This document shows, in pieces, positions 25,343-35,637 of a DNA stretch of 58,170 nucleotides. This DNA is from Podaxis mareebaensis (Eukaryota > Basidiomycota > Agaricomycetes > Agaricales > Agaricaceae): the NCBI GenBank assembly GCA_018524725.1, contig JAEUWP010000274.1, positions 1 to 58,170 of the forward strand. The letters are read 5' to 3'. Every line of letters begins with the position of its first letter. Within the stretch, counting starts at the first letter, position 1. Below the pieces are notes generated by a model. The model was not told the DNA's origin. It worked only from the letters and a program-made list of their open reading frames with translations, and did not search any database. The position numbers were made by a program, and so were the translations under genes.

Positions 25343-26649
25343 ATGGAAGTCTCACCAGGCGACTTACCCCTTCCCCAACCCCGGCGCGTTCTAAAGCGCT
25401 CAGCGTCAACAGCCTCGCTACCTACACCTCCCAGGACACACAGAAGGCACAAGAGAGGAAGATCACGAGGCGATTGTGATTCTGATAGCGACGCAGACGA
25501 CGTTTTGGAGAACCAGGGATCCGCGCTCCTAAGTAGTGATGAAGAAGACAATGAACTCCCACGTCCAGGCCAAAACTCCCGCAAAAAACGGCGGCGGAGC
25601 CAAAGCAAGGGCGAAGATGGCGATGAGGAAGCTTTTTGGCTGGCGGGCCCAGATCCGGAGCCTCGTCGTCTCGGGGATAGGGACGAAGGAAAGGCGAGCG
25701 CGTCAGAAAGGGAGAAGGGCGTTCATGGTGACGATGCATTGCCTTCTGCACCATTGCTCTACCGCAAGTCTCTGCGGCGGAGTCAGTCGCAGGGCAGCAC
25801 TGGGCTGGCGTCACCACCTCCATCACACCGCAAACCGCAAAGTCAGGCCCCGATCACTCCGCCTGCGGGCACCCCAGGACCTTCAACCACGGTTTCTCTA
25901 CTCAAGACTCAACCAGCCTCACCACCAAAGACCCCAAAGAAGCAGACTGGTCTTCTACGTGGTCGCAAAGGCCCAAAGACACCCCAGTTCCCCATCATTT
26001 CTGACTCACCCGATAACCCTTTCTACGTGGTTCCGGCATCACCCTCCCCTGGCGAAGAAAGCGAAAGCCCACGTGTTGATAGTGTCAGTCCCAGGACTCC
26101 GGGCACGGCTTCCTACGAGAAGCCCACAGTGACCTATGTTTTGTACGTTGATCATCCTTCCTCGTCCAGCTACAATGTCTCATATCAATTTGCATGATGA
26201 TTAGCCGTGGTGTACGCCGTGAATACCAAAATCCACTATACGATCACGCAAAGAACCGGCCACTGTCACCCCCTCCCAGCTCGTTACTCCCCATCGAGCA
26301 TCCCGATTATTCGCCCGATATGGGATGCAAACCTACTGTGCTTTTCCCAAATGCGCGGAAGGTTAAACGCCCAGCGGCTGCGAAAGGAGAGTCGGAAGGC
26401 GGCGCAGGCGCTCCGACCGCCCTGAGGCGAAGCCCCAGGAGGAAATCCATGATTAGGAGCAGTGACGATGAGGGTGGACCAAAACCTCGAGCGGAGGAAG
26501 AGGATGAGGACGACGAGGAGGATATCATCAGGCCGAGGAAGCTGGATTTCGGACTGCCGAAGAATGTCGCTGGCAAGGCAAAGCCTCGGGCCAAATCAGT
26601 GGTCAAGGCCAAGCCTGAGGCGGTTGTTGGAAATAACGACGTACTCTGA
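25343..26649 (+). CDS. Disordered, charged, probably nuclear protein of unknown function
   Basis: Two exons, 25343-26142 and 26205-26649, join in frame to 414 residues across a 62-nt intron (GTACGT..TTAG). The protein is low-complexity throughout: basic and Ser/Pro-rich early parts (RRVLKRSASTASLPTPPR, NSRKKRRRSQSKGEDGDEE), several SP/TP sites (SPPKTPKK, SPRTPGT) and an acidic run EEEDEDDEEDI near the end. One ordered-looking patch, TYVFRGVRREYQNPLYDHAK, spans the splice junction, which supports the intron. A Lys-rich tail ends VGNNDVL. The basic clusters and SP/TP sites suggest a nuclear, CDK- or MAPK-phosphorylated protein, but this is inference. I do not recognise the family. Confidence 0.75.
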
Positions 26650-27971
26650 ACTGCGTGATACGGCCACATTTCCAAAATTACCCGTCGGTTTATCCCCCTC
26701 TACCTTTGTTTCTTTTGGAGATCCTTGCTTATCTATGTTTCTGGACTTCCTTCATCTTCCATGGGTCTTTGGACTGATCACCTTCATGCCTACCGCCATT
26801 AGCACCATTCATCGCTCGTTATCCAATCGCTGTTCACGACCACAGTCTGTTTCATCCTTTCCATCACTCACAAGGCTAAATACTTCATGCTTCGTTTGGT
26901 CATCCCAGATCGATTTGCGATACCTCGTTTGATATGTTCTTGTCCTAATCCTGTTCCCTACCTCCAACCTACGCTCCTCCCTTCTCACTCACCTCCCAAC
27001 ACCTTCCGATATTCCGACTAACTAGCTAAGCACCCGTTGCTACACTTGCATCGATTTGTTGGCGCTTTTGCTCGTTATGTTATCCTGCGACACCTAGCTA
27101 TCTTCTCTACGCCGTCCCCCTTTAACCTACAGTATTCAAAATTCTACGCCTATCTATCCCGTTAGTTTATTTCTCAGATGAACCATCTGCGTATATATAC
27201 AACGTTGCTTGACCAGGCTATCTTAAGGTGGTTAATGTTCGATCGTGGACCTTGTTGTACATGCTCGAAATTTCTGACAGGTAACGCTATTGGATTTGAG
27301 GGGCTCTCGCAAGTTCAATCAAACCACCACCCTTCATGTTAAGTGGATGATTACCAGTTTATGAATGGCTGGCGGATTATAGATAAACCTCTGGCCGTGT
27401 AGGAAGTAAGGTAATCGGAGAGCTTACAGATGAGCGAGCGTATCAGTGGTGTATGGATCGTTCCCCTCGGACACGTATGGATCAAGTTAGACCCTCAGCG
27501 TTTGTATTAGTTATGAGTCACGTTTTCGACGTGGCTCTCGCCGGGAGCGGGACAACGTTCCAGAACGACTTGGACGATGTGCAACACTCCAGGTCTTGCG
27601 AAATGAGCCTGGCCCAGTCCAAGGATTGATTCTCCGACTATTACCCCGTGCAATCAAATGCTTGAAAAGGGGAAGGGGACGCTTTTCGTTGTGGTTGCCA
27701 CTTAGGTAGTCTCATAAGAAACGCCACCAGAGCTCGATTGCCTGGCAGCGGACGCTACTTCTACACTGTTAGCTCTCGTGCCTCGCCCATAGTAATCCCG
27801 CGGCAGACCATTTGGGTGGGAGGCCTTCGGCTTCTATCAATCCCTTTACATTTGTTCAATCTACATTTTCGCCACGGTCTGATTCATGTGTATCTTCCAT
27901 TCACGTACTTCTAATTCTATCATACTCCCCTCATCACCTCATTGGTGCCATAAGATATCGGGTCCAATCCG
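26650..27971. other. Intergenic, no supported gene
   Basis: Pyrimidine-rich 3' flank of the preceding gene followed by sequence without conserved open frames, up to the end of the minus-strand NLR gene at 27972. Confidence 0.4.
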
Positions 27972-30282
27972 CTACGCCCCCATGTTCTCGTCGCCCATAT
28001 TCGAGAAAATATACGGCTCCTTCAACTCTTCCACACTCGTGCAGACATGATACATCACCCCGAAGCTCGCAAGCTCGGGGTAAAGATATACCTTCTTGTC
28101 TCCAAGACCCAACTCGTATACCGACAGGACGCGGGAGGGTGTCGGTGAAGCTGAACTAGCAGAACCAAGGGAAGAGAAAGAGAAGGATGAAGCGGAAGAG
28201 GAGGTTGAATCGGAAGAATTTGTTCGCCAGTTTATTGCCGTGTCGATTTTGTATTTGATGTTGAGAATGGACCGAGCCATCCAATTTGCGGCCGACAGAC
28301 GTTCGCGAAGGAGTTTAGGCATTTTAAGACTCCCACCATGATCCCAAGCATACAAATCGAGCTAACCCGATGTAAGAAATCGCCATGTATGGACGAAGGG
28401 CGTGAATGACACACCTGCTTCATTAGCTCAACGAGGTCTTCCTCCCGGATACACATTACAAGATGTTGCGTGTTCATCCCAGCAGAAATGACTATCCTTC
28501 GAAAATCGAGTGCGTAGAGTTGTTGAATAAGGTCGGAGAAATCACGCAGATTTGGTATACGAGCGCAAAATTCAAGGAAGGAACAGCTGGCTTCGATGAA
28601 AAGATTTTTCTGGAGTTCTGTCACTTGTTCTTGGGCTTGGGAGTTCCTGTTTCTAAGTGTTATTGCTGCTAGGCCACCTGGTGAACGTAAAAGTGTATTA
28701 TTTCAGGAATAAGAGCAAAGGAACAAGAGGTCATTGACGAACCTTGGTTGAATTCGGACAGGATCTGAAGACATCTTCTAGCCCAAAATAGGCGGCACAT
28801 GGGCTGGAAAACGTAAAACTCCCCAGATCTCGCCCGGTTTCGGAGAAACTCAACAAAAGAATAATGGTAAAAGGAGATCTTCATGTCTTTCGAGCCCTGA
28901 ATGTCCTGAAGCTCCCTGTTACCAACAGAATCATTCTGTAGGAACAAGACGGATCGCAGAGTATAGATGGCGGATAAAGTTGTGGACGTAGTGTAGCCAA
29001 GCAAATCACTAACTTTGGTCACAGTTAAGCTGCTGGCGATCAGTGGACTTGTGAGGATTAGGAGGACGTTGAGGGTATAGGGCAGACTGGATCGTGGGAT
29101 GCGTTGCATGATGAGGGTGTAGAATGCATCAAGATGTGATAGCGGCGAAATTGACGTTGATGCCGAGGGAGATTGAGAGGAAAGGAGGTCCGCCAGTTGT
29201 TGCTCTCGGTCGGGCAAAGAAGGGTCGTCGAAGAAGCGGATGAGAGTCGCAGCGTAGACGAAGAGGCCCGCCGACTTCTGCACTAAGGCGCGAATATCCG
29301 CTTCCGAAGGCCAGCTCGCGGAACCCAGAGAGAGGTTGTACCGCTGCTGGATTCGCGCGAAATTGCTCCTCAGATACAGCTCGATATCTCTGTCAGCGTC
29401 TTGTGAGATAGGCAGTGTGATATTCCACCATGAAGAGTCGGACTCCAGGATTGTTGATTCGATATGGGGTTCCGGACGACTGAAGATTGCCCACAGAAGA
29501 GGGAGGTCGGGGTAATCCAACGTTGCGGTCGCAATAAGCCGCAGGATTTCGCACTGCGCATCATTTCCGTCGCACTCGTCCAATCCGTCCACAATGATGA
29601 CCACCTGGTGCGGATGCACCCTGCCACCACTTTCGAGCAAGTCCAAAACAGGGTCGATGATAAGCTCGTGAAACTGCACTTCCAAGGACTTCGTGACGAC
29701 ACTTGGGTCCTTTCGTACCGCCTTCTCCAGCAGAGCGCCATAAGGACTCGTCGCAGGTCTCCGACGCGTCGCGAGTTGATACGCAATGGACGTAAAGAAC
29801 TTGTCAGATTTATCACGTTGATTCGGCCTTGAGAAGAAGAACGCTGCGCCAAGTTCTGAGGACTCATGCAGAATTTCAGCGCAGGTTTGAGCGACTGCGG
29901 ATTTGCCCACGCCAGCGGGACCACTGAGCCACATGAGCCTATGACGTGGCCGCCCTTGGTCATGGCGCTCGTCTGAATTCTCAACGGAGAGGGAAGCATT
30001 ATGGGCGCGAACCCAAGCAGTGATATCGCTGATGTACTGCTCGCGCGTTCCGGGAAGACATGAGTGTTGTGAGCTACGGGCGGAGGAATCGTGTGCGGCC
30101 TCAGGAATAGAAGACTGGAGTAGGATTTGGAGGCCTGATGACGGTTCAGATTTCAAACGATCCCCTGGGGCAGGAGCCTACTGAATGGGCGTACCATTTC
30201 GACCATGATAGTGGTTATGTGTCTGACCATGATTCTCGAAATGGCCACCAAAGATCGAGAAGTTCGTGGCGTTGTCGAACAT
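27972..30282 (-). CDS. Compact NACHT-domain NLR-like protein (second)
   Basis: Minus-strand gene with a short first exon starting at 30282 (MFDNATNFSIFGGHFENHGQ). A main exon to about 28690 carries LLQSSIPEAAHDSSARS, CLPGTREQYISDITAWV, the P-loop GPAGVGKSAVAQTCAE, AAFFFSRPNQRDKSD, Walker B VVIIVDGLDECDGNDAQ and FYHYSFVEFLRNR. Further C-terminal exons carry ELQKNLFIEASCSFLEFCAR, FRRIVISAGMNTQHLVM and a Ser-rich loop, then the tail motif SVYELGLGDKKVYLYPE and an end at 27972. Introns near 30190, 28680 and 28370 are needed but their exact edges were not settled. There are no repeat domains. It lies head-to-tail with a closely similar gene immediately upstream on the same strand, indicating tandem duplication. 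The role in immunity or incompatibility is inferred from the family. Confidence 0.8.
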
Positions 30283-30510
30283 GGATGCAACTAGAGGATC
30301 AGGGGCAACAGGCACACCAGTTGTGAGCCCGCTCAGGACCCTTTAAAGGTCTTGCTCTCGTGTTTGGTAACCAATGATTGATTCCGATGCATGACAACCT
30401 ATGACAACCAGAGATCAATGCCATTTGTATGTAACGCACACGTTCATTGTGATAATCATCTCAAGGTCTCGCTACAGTAGTGACGAAAGAAGGATGCCAT
30501 GTATTCTAAT

Positions 30511-32654
30511 TCAGCCGTACAGTCGTTCGTCATCCTGCGGAATATCTTCAAGTACTCTATATGAACGCTTCAGCCTCCCATTTATGTCCGAGGGTAGCAC
30601 CATATCGTAGCAAACTTTGTCACTAAAATCCGTGGAGTTATGCAAGGGATTGAAGATTGGATTTTTTTCAATCGGGCGGAGGTACACTGCCTTTGCTCCA
30701 TTGCCCAGCCGATAGACGGGAAAGATATATTGTGCATCTTTTGGACGTATTCTTGTTTTCACGGCGTTCAGGAACCGCCTGATCGCAAAAAGAGAAGGAT
30801 GAAGCTTGCGAATGACTCCCTATTGGAAATTGTAAGCATGGTGGCGGGAAACCCGTCTGGCGAACTTGGATCGAGAAGTGGATCCAATCCTACTCACCTG
30901 GTTAGCTATATTTTCTAAATCCTTCGAATTGAGGGAGAACCTATGCCGTTCGACTCTGGACAAAGCCATTCGATAATCAGCCCCCAGAAGCCCTTTGAAC
31001 AGATCAGGAGATTGACGTAGATCCGTTCCAGCGCACGCGTGCAAGAGGCTGAGAAGCGCCCGTTGGCCGAGAGATATCGCAAGTCCCTTCGCCCCATCTT
31101 CTGCTCCAGATACGTTCCAGTTCCAATTAGAGAGCACGACACCCTCACCTATTCGTTGGGTTAGCTTGTTGGAGATGATTGTGACGACCGCTCACCTGAA
31201 CTGAGCTCCTTGATAATCTGAAGGCACCTTTCGGCCCAGCATGTGTAGTGAGGACTTTGGTAGATACAAAAACGTCCAGACCTGGTTGGATCCTCGAGGA
31301 ATTCTAGGAATGAGGCGTGGTAATAGGAAATTCTGCTATCACGTTGGCCAAAGGTTGCTGGTCCGTATCGACTATCCAGATACAGGACGGACCGCAGCCT
31401 GTTTAAGGCAGCAGCGACGCTCCTCGAGGTGTAACCAAGGAGGTTACTGACCTCGAGTAGGGACATTGACCTGTAGGTCTCGCTGAACATAAAAACAGTC
31501 ACAGACACTGCAGGTCTATATTCCGAGACAAGCAGCAGAGTTAAGGTGGTGAGTAAGGTATCTTTTGGTATACGTTCCATTATGAGGGTATAGAAGATAT
31601 CGAGCTCGGACCACAATTTTGTCGACCGCTTTTGCCGAGAGAGTAGATCCCGTAGTAGCGATTCCGGGTTCGCCAGGTCGGGGTCACCAAATAACTTGAG
31701 GATGACGGAGGCATAAACAAAGAGGCCACCCGACCTTTCAACGAGTTGTTGGATTTCTTCATCTGACGGCCAGTTGGGATCAGTCTGATTCCGAATGTTA
31801 CGGAACCCATTCCTGAGATACAGTCCGATGTCCTCCATTGCGCTTGCACCGGAGACGGGCAGGGTAATTCTCCAACATAATGTAGATGCGGGATCCAGGG
31901 TCGAAAACGCGGACTCGATATGAGGTTCCGGTCGGCTGAAAACTGCCCAGCAGAAGGGCAGTGTGCGTGATGTTGCTGATGAGAGGATGATTCGGATGAT
32001 ATCGCACTGAGCATTGTCAGAGTTACATTCATCGAGACCATCGATAATTATTAGCCTCTCATTTTCGATATCCATCCCTTGCGCTCGGAGCTCTTGAAAA
32101 GGCACAGCGATCAGTTCACGGAACTGTACGCCAAGAGATTTCGAGATCAAGGAGGGATTGCTGCGGATTTTGGCCTCCAAGAGGTCCGCATAGGGTCGGC
32201 AGTGAGTGGTGAGTTGGGAGGCGATGGTGGTGAAGAATCCTTGAGGGTCATCTCGCTCGTTAGGTCGAGAGAAGAAGAATGCGGCACCAAGGGATTCTTT
32301 CTCCAGTCTTTCGGCACAGGTCTGGGCAACTGCGGATTTCCCAACTCCTAAAGGTCCGTTGACCCATACCACTGGAAAGCGGCGATTTATCTGTCGAGCC
32401 CACAAGGTTATCTCAGATATGTATTGCTCGCGGGTCCCTGGCAAGCAACGTGGTGGTGGGTCGCGGGCTGAGGAATCGTGAGTCGCGGCGGGAATGGATG
32501 CATCAAAGAGAGTTTTTAAGCCTAACCAGCCTCTTATCAATGCCCGACGATATTATAACTACCAGAAAGACATACCACTTTCTCCATGGTGATGCGTTTG
32601 TATGTTTGTGAAAATTCCGTCATGGATAACGACTTGATTGGCATTCTCAAACAT
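30511..32654 (-). CDS. Compact NACHT-domain NLR-like protein (third)
   Basis: Minus-strand paralogue of the gene at 27972-30282. Exon 1 (32654-32576) encodes MFENANQVVIHDGIFTNIQ. A 45-nt intron leads to exon 2 from 32530 (GWLGLKTLFDASIPAATHDS), with CLPGTREQYISEITLWA, P-loop GPLGVGKSAVAQTCAE, AAFFFSRPNERDDP, Walker B ERLIIIDGLDECNSDNAQ and YYHASFLEFLEDPTRSG. An intron near 31150-31200 joins ELSSGEGVVLSNW in frame. A later exon carries RRFLNAVKTRIRPKDAQ and the tail motif FPVYRLGNGAKAVYLRP, ending DDERLYG at 30511. The P-loop has Leu in place of the Ala found in the two sister genes. No WD40, ankyrin or TPR repeats are present. Exon edges near the 3' end are approximate. Confidence 0.82.
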
Positions 32655-33577
32655 ATTAAGAGGATATTCCAGGATGATCGACGACGGACGGTCGATAGTC
32701 ACCGCGGGGAAGGGGACCTGGCTTCACACACAAGGATGGAAAGCTTCCCGTGAGAATCCACACGTGCCAAGCGAACACTTCCAAACTGAAGATGCCCCTT
32801 CAGTACTTCAGTGCTCAACGTTATGTTCAAACTTCACTACGTGTCTCGCTGCATTTGCCCACATTCTGGAAACACTCCATCCATATGGTGCCATCAGCGC
32901 CGAGAAGCATGGAAGCTCGCCCTTAATATTTATCAACTGATGCCGTCGTAAGTATTCCCGAGGTGAACAACTCTAAACATCCTGTTTGGCCACGGCCTTG
33001 AACTAAGTGCGGAAGCCTTTGCTAGGTAGTTACATGGACAACTCTTGTTGTAAGCTATTCTTATTGGTATTCAGGGTACGCTTGGGTTCACAGTTCATCC
33101 GCAACTCTTATTCCCGTCAGCTCCCAAATTAAATGGGTCGAGCCGACAAATGCCCGTCAGGCCGTTCAATTTCTGTGCCACTTCATGCGTTTCTCCGAGC
33201 AAGCGGGTTACCAACAAGAAAGAAACGTGGATCCACGATCTCGTGGACATCGGTGATCAGAACTCCATCATAGTTCTCACCACAAGTGCGGGGAAATCAG
33301 ACGCCCCCACGGCCTTTTCGCTGTTACCTCCAGACCCCTGAGGTCCGGGTAGTCCAAAATGCAGACAAAAATGCGTCATCTGATCGTTATTTGGAGTAAT
33401 AACGGGTGCGAAGGAGTAACATCAATGAAGGTTTGCTTACTTCCTGACTTCCTTTCGTTTGCGCAATAGTGCGGTGTTTGCCCAGTTCGGATGATTTAAA
33501 TAGTGTTGAAGTCAAGTCGTGGGGGTATTTGGTCTCCCCTGTTGTTTACCGCGCCTGGTGGGACGAACTTGGGTATA
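32655..33577. promoter_or_regulatory. Divergent intergenic region, NLR and aldose epimerase promoters
   Basis: No gene is supported. An AT-rich TTTAAATA-like element near 33493-33503 lies about 80 bases before the epimerase start codon and could be its TATA element. Confidence 0.35.
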
Positions 33578-35365
33578 ATGAAGACTTTCGCTCAATTGGG
33601 ATATTTTTTGGCCAGCATTGGCTTTGTCGCTGCTGCTGCGACACCGGCACAATGGGTAAGTGGCCCCGGGCTTTTTGCTTCATACTGGCAGAGAATACTG
33701 ACAACTCCGCCCGTGTTCAGCCATTCGATTTGACCGAAGTGAAGGCCCCCGATGGTTCTATTTCAGCGAAATTTGTCTCTCTTGGTGCAACTTTGACCGA
33801 ACTCTGGGTGAAAGACAAGAATGGACAGGCTCGCGACGTCGTTTTGGGCTATGATGATAATGTTTGTCGCCTTTTGGTTACACTTCTCTCTCTGGTCGTT
33901 GAGTTCCTCGTTGCAGTCTAAGCTGTTAACGGACCCTGACCACCCCGTCTTCAACGCCATTGTTGGAAGATACGCCAACCGTATCAAGAATGGTTCGATG
34001 TCATCTCACCGCCTCTGCAACGAGAAAGGTTGACATGTATCCGATCACCTAGGCACCTTCTCTATTCCTATCACCAAGGACGCTCAGCCCCCTGGCCCTA
34101 ACGTTTATCAAATCCCTACAAACGATCATGATGGTACGTTCCGGCAACCTCGCCTTCACACCGTAACTCCATCTCACTCCTCGTTCCGCAGGCCAAGTAA
34201 GCGTCCTTCGGTTCATCGAAAAATCCGTTCCTGAACTTCCTTCCACAAGGTCACCCTGCACAGCAGCATCTATGGCTGGGATCGCCAGAACTGGACTCTT
34301 TGGTCGCGCACCCCTAGCAGTGTTACCTACAAGCTGGTTGACAACCCAGGCGAAGGCTTCCCAGGAGCTGTAACCGCATATGTAAGTTACATCCTTCATT
34401 CTGGGCTGCTGGAAATTGATAGAGTTTTGGTTGTAGGCCACTCACTCAGTCTTCAACGGCGGTGTCCTCAAGTCCAGCGTTCGCGCCTATGCAACTGAGA
34501 AGGTTGGTAGCTACTTTTCGCTCTTTTACATATGAGACTCATGCCAAGGAGTAGACTCCCATTATGACGACGCAGCATGTCTACTGGTGCGTAACCATCT
34601 CCATCCCCTTTGGGTACTGAGTAAACTAGCATGATCGTACGATAGGAACCTTGACGCGTTCCAAGACGGCGTCAACGACATTCTCGATCACCATCTCCAG
34701 CTTGATGCTTCTCGCGTCGTTCATCTCGACGGAAACGCGATCCCTTATGGCGATTTCATCAACACTACGGGAACGATCTTCAATTTCAAACAGGAGCAGC
34801 AGATTGGTGCGAGGTGGAACGAAACAGCAAATCTATGTGGTTCTGGTGAGTCAACTTTTCGTTTGGGCCGTCAGACCCTTGTGACATTGGGTGATGATTT
34901 AATTTCGGCGTATCAGGGTGCCAGGGGTACGATCACTGCTGGATATATGACCACGATGAGAACAGGCAGGCTGGGACCTCCTTATGGAGCGAGAAGTCTG
35001 GTATTAGGTTCGAGCTTTCCGCCTCCCGTCCATCTGGTTTCCAATGACTGAATGTAACTGCCTCGGAAAAGGCTTGATATCTCCACCAACCAACCCGCTG
35101 TCCAGGTCTACACCGCTTACTGGCTGAATACCCCTCGTAAGGCCGTCCATGGTGGTCCTACGCTCACGTATGGTCACTGGGCTGCTGTTGCGATTGAGCA
35201 ACAGGGCTACGTCGATGCTATTAATACGCCCGAATGGGGTGTTGATCAGATCTGTAAGTTGGCCACTGTATGTAGTGGATTAGCGGTTGCTAATAAAACT
35301 TATCAGATGGACCCGGAAAGGACTTTGAGTGGAGTACCACATACAAATTCTCTATCGTACATTAA
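33578..35365 (+). CDS. Secreted aldose 1-epimerase (galactose mutarotase-like)
   Basis: Interconverts alpha and beta anomers of hexoses. The gene has many short introns; exons read in order from ATG 33578. A signal peptide (MKTFAQLGYFLASIGFVAAA) suggests secretion. Then come PFDLTEVKAPDGSISAKF, LGATLTELWVKDKNGQ, RDVVLGYDDN, HPVFNAIVGRYANRIKNG and VTLHSSIYGWDRQNWTLW. The second half has GAVTAYATHSVFNGGVLKSS, TTQHVYWNLDAFQDGVNDI and WAAVAIEQQGYVDAINTPEW, with the end TTYKFSIVH at 35365. Putative catalytic residues are His in TLHSS, His in TTQHVYWNL and Glu in VAIEQQG. The usual LHGG is LHSS here. Several splice joins (for example N-GTFSIP, SGI-RLDIS) restore frame, so the gene appears intact. 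Its 3' part was duplicated downstream at 39673. Confidence 0.85.
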
Positions 35366-35546
35366 GGTCAAGTTTGGTGTATCATCTAGTGAAAATGGGA
35401 TTTTGTATTGTTGCAGACTCCGAGATGTCCCTCCTGTTTGTTCTGGAGATCGATACCAAACAGCGCCCATGACACAACATCATGGTTCGAATTTCGGGAC
35501 CGGCAACAATGACTGCCTGCTGACTCGATATCTCTAGCCTGGTACT

Positions 35547-35556
35547 TATAAGAGGG
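35547..35556 (+). promoter_or_regulatory. Putative TATA element of RT-related gene 1
   Basis: TATAAGAGGG lies 91 bases before the ATG at 35638. The same TATAAGAGGG occurs 82 bases before the start of the sister gene at 40813, inside an otherwise shared upstream block. Confidence 0.5.
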
Positions 35557-35637
35557 AGCACACTCGTCTTACACCCACCACTCAAGTAACTTGTGCTGCC
35601 ACTCATCACTCTGAACCACAAACTCTGATTGTTGAAC

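Noticed and set aside
28096..28341. Plus-strand acidic frame (EPREEKEKDEAEEEVESE) as a small acidic protein
   Set aside because: It is the antisense of the Ser-rich loop in the minus-strand NLR tail.
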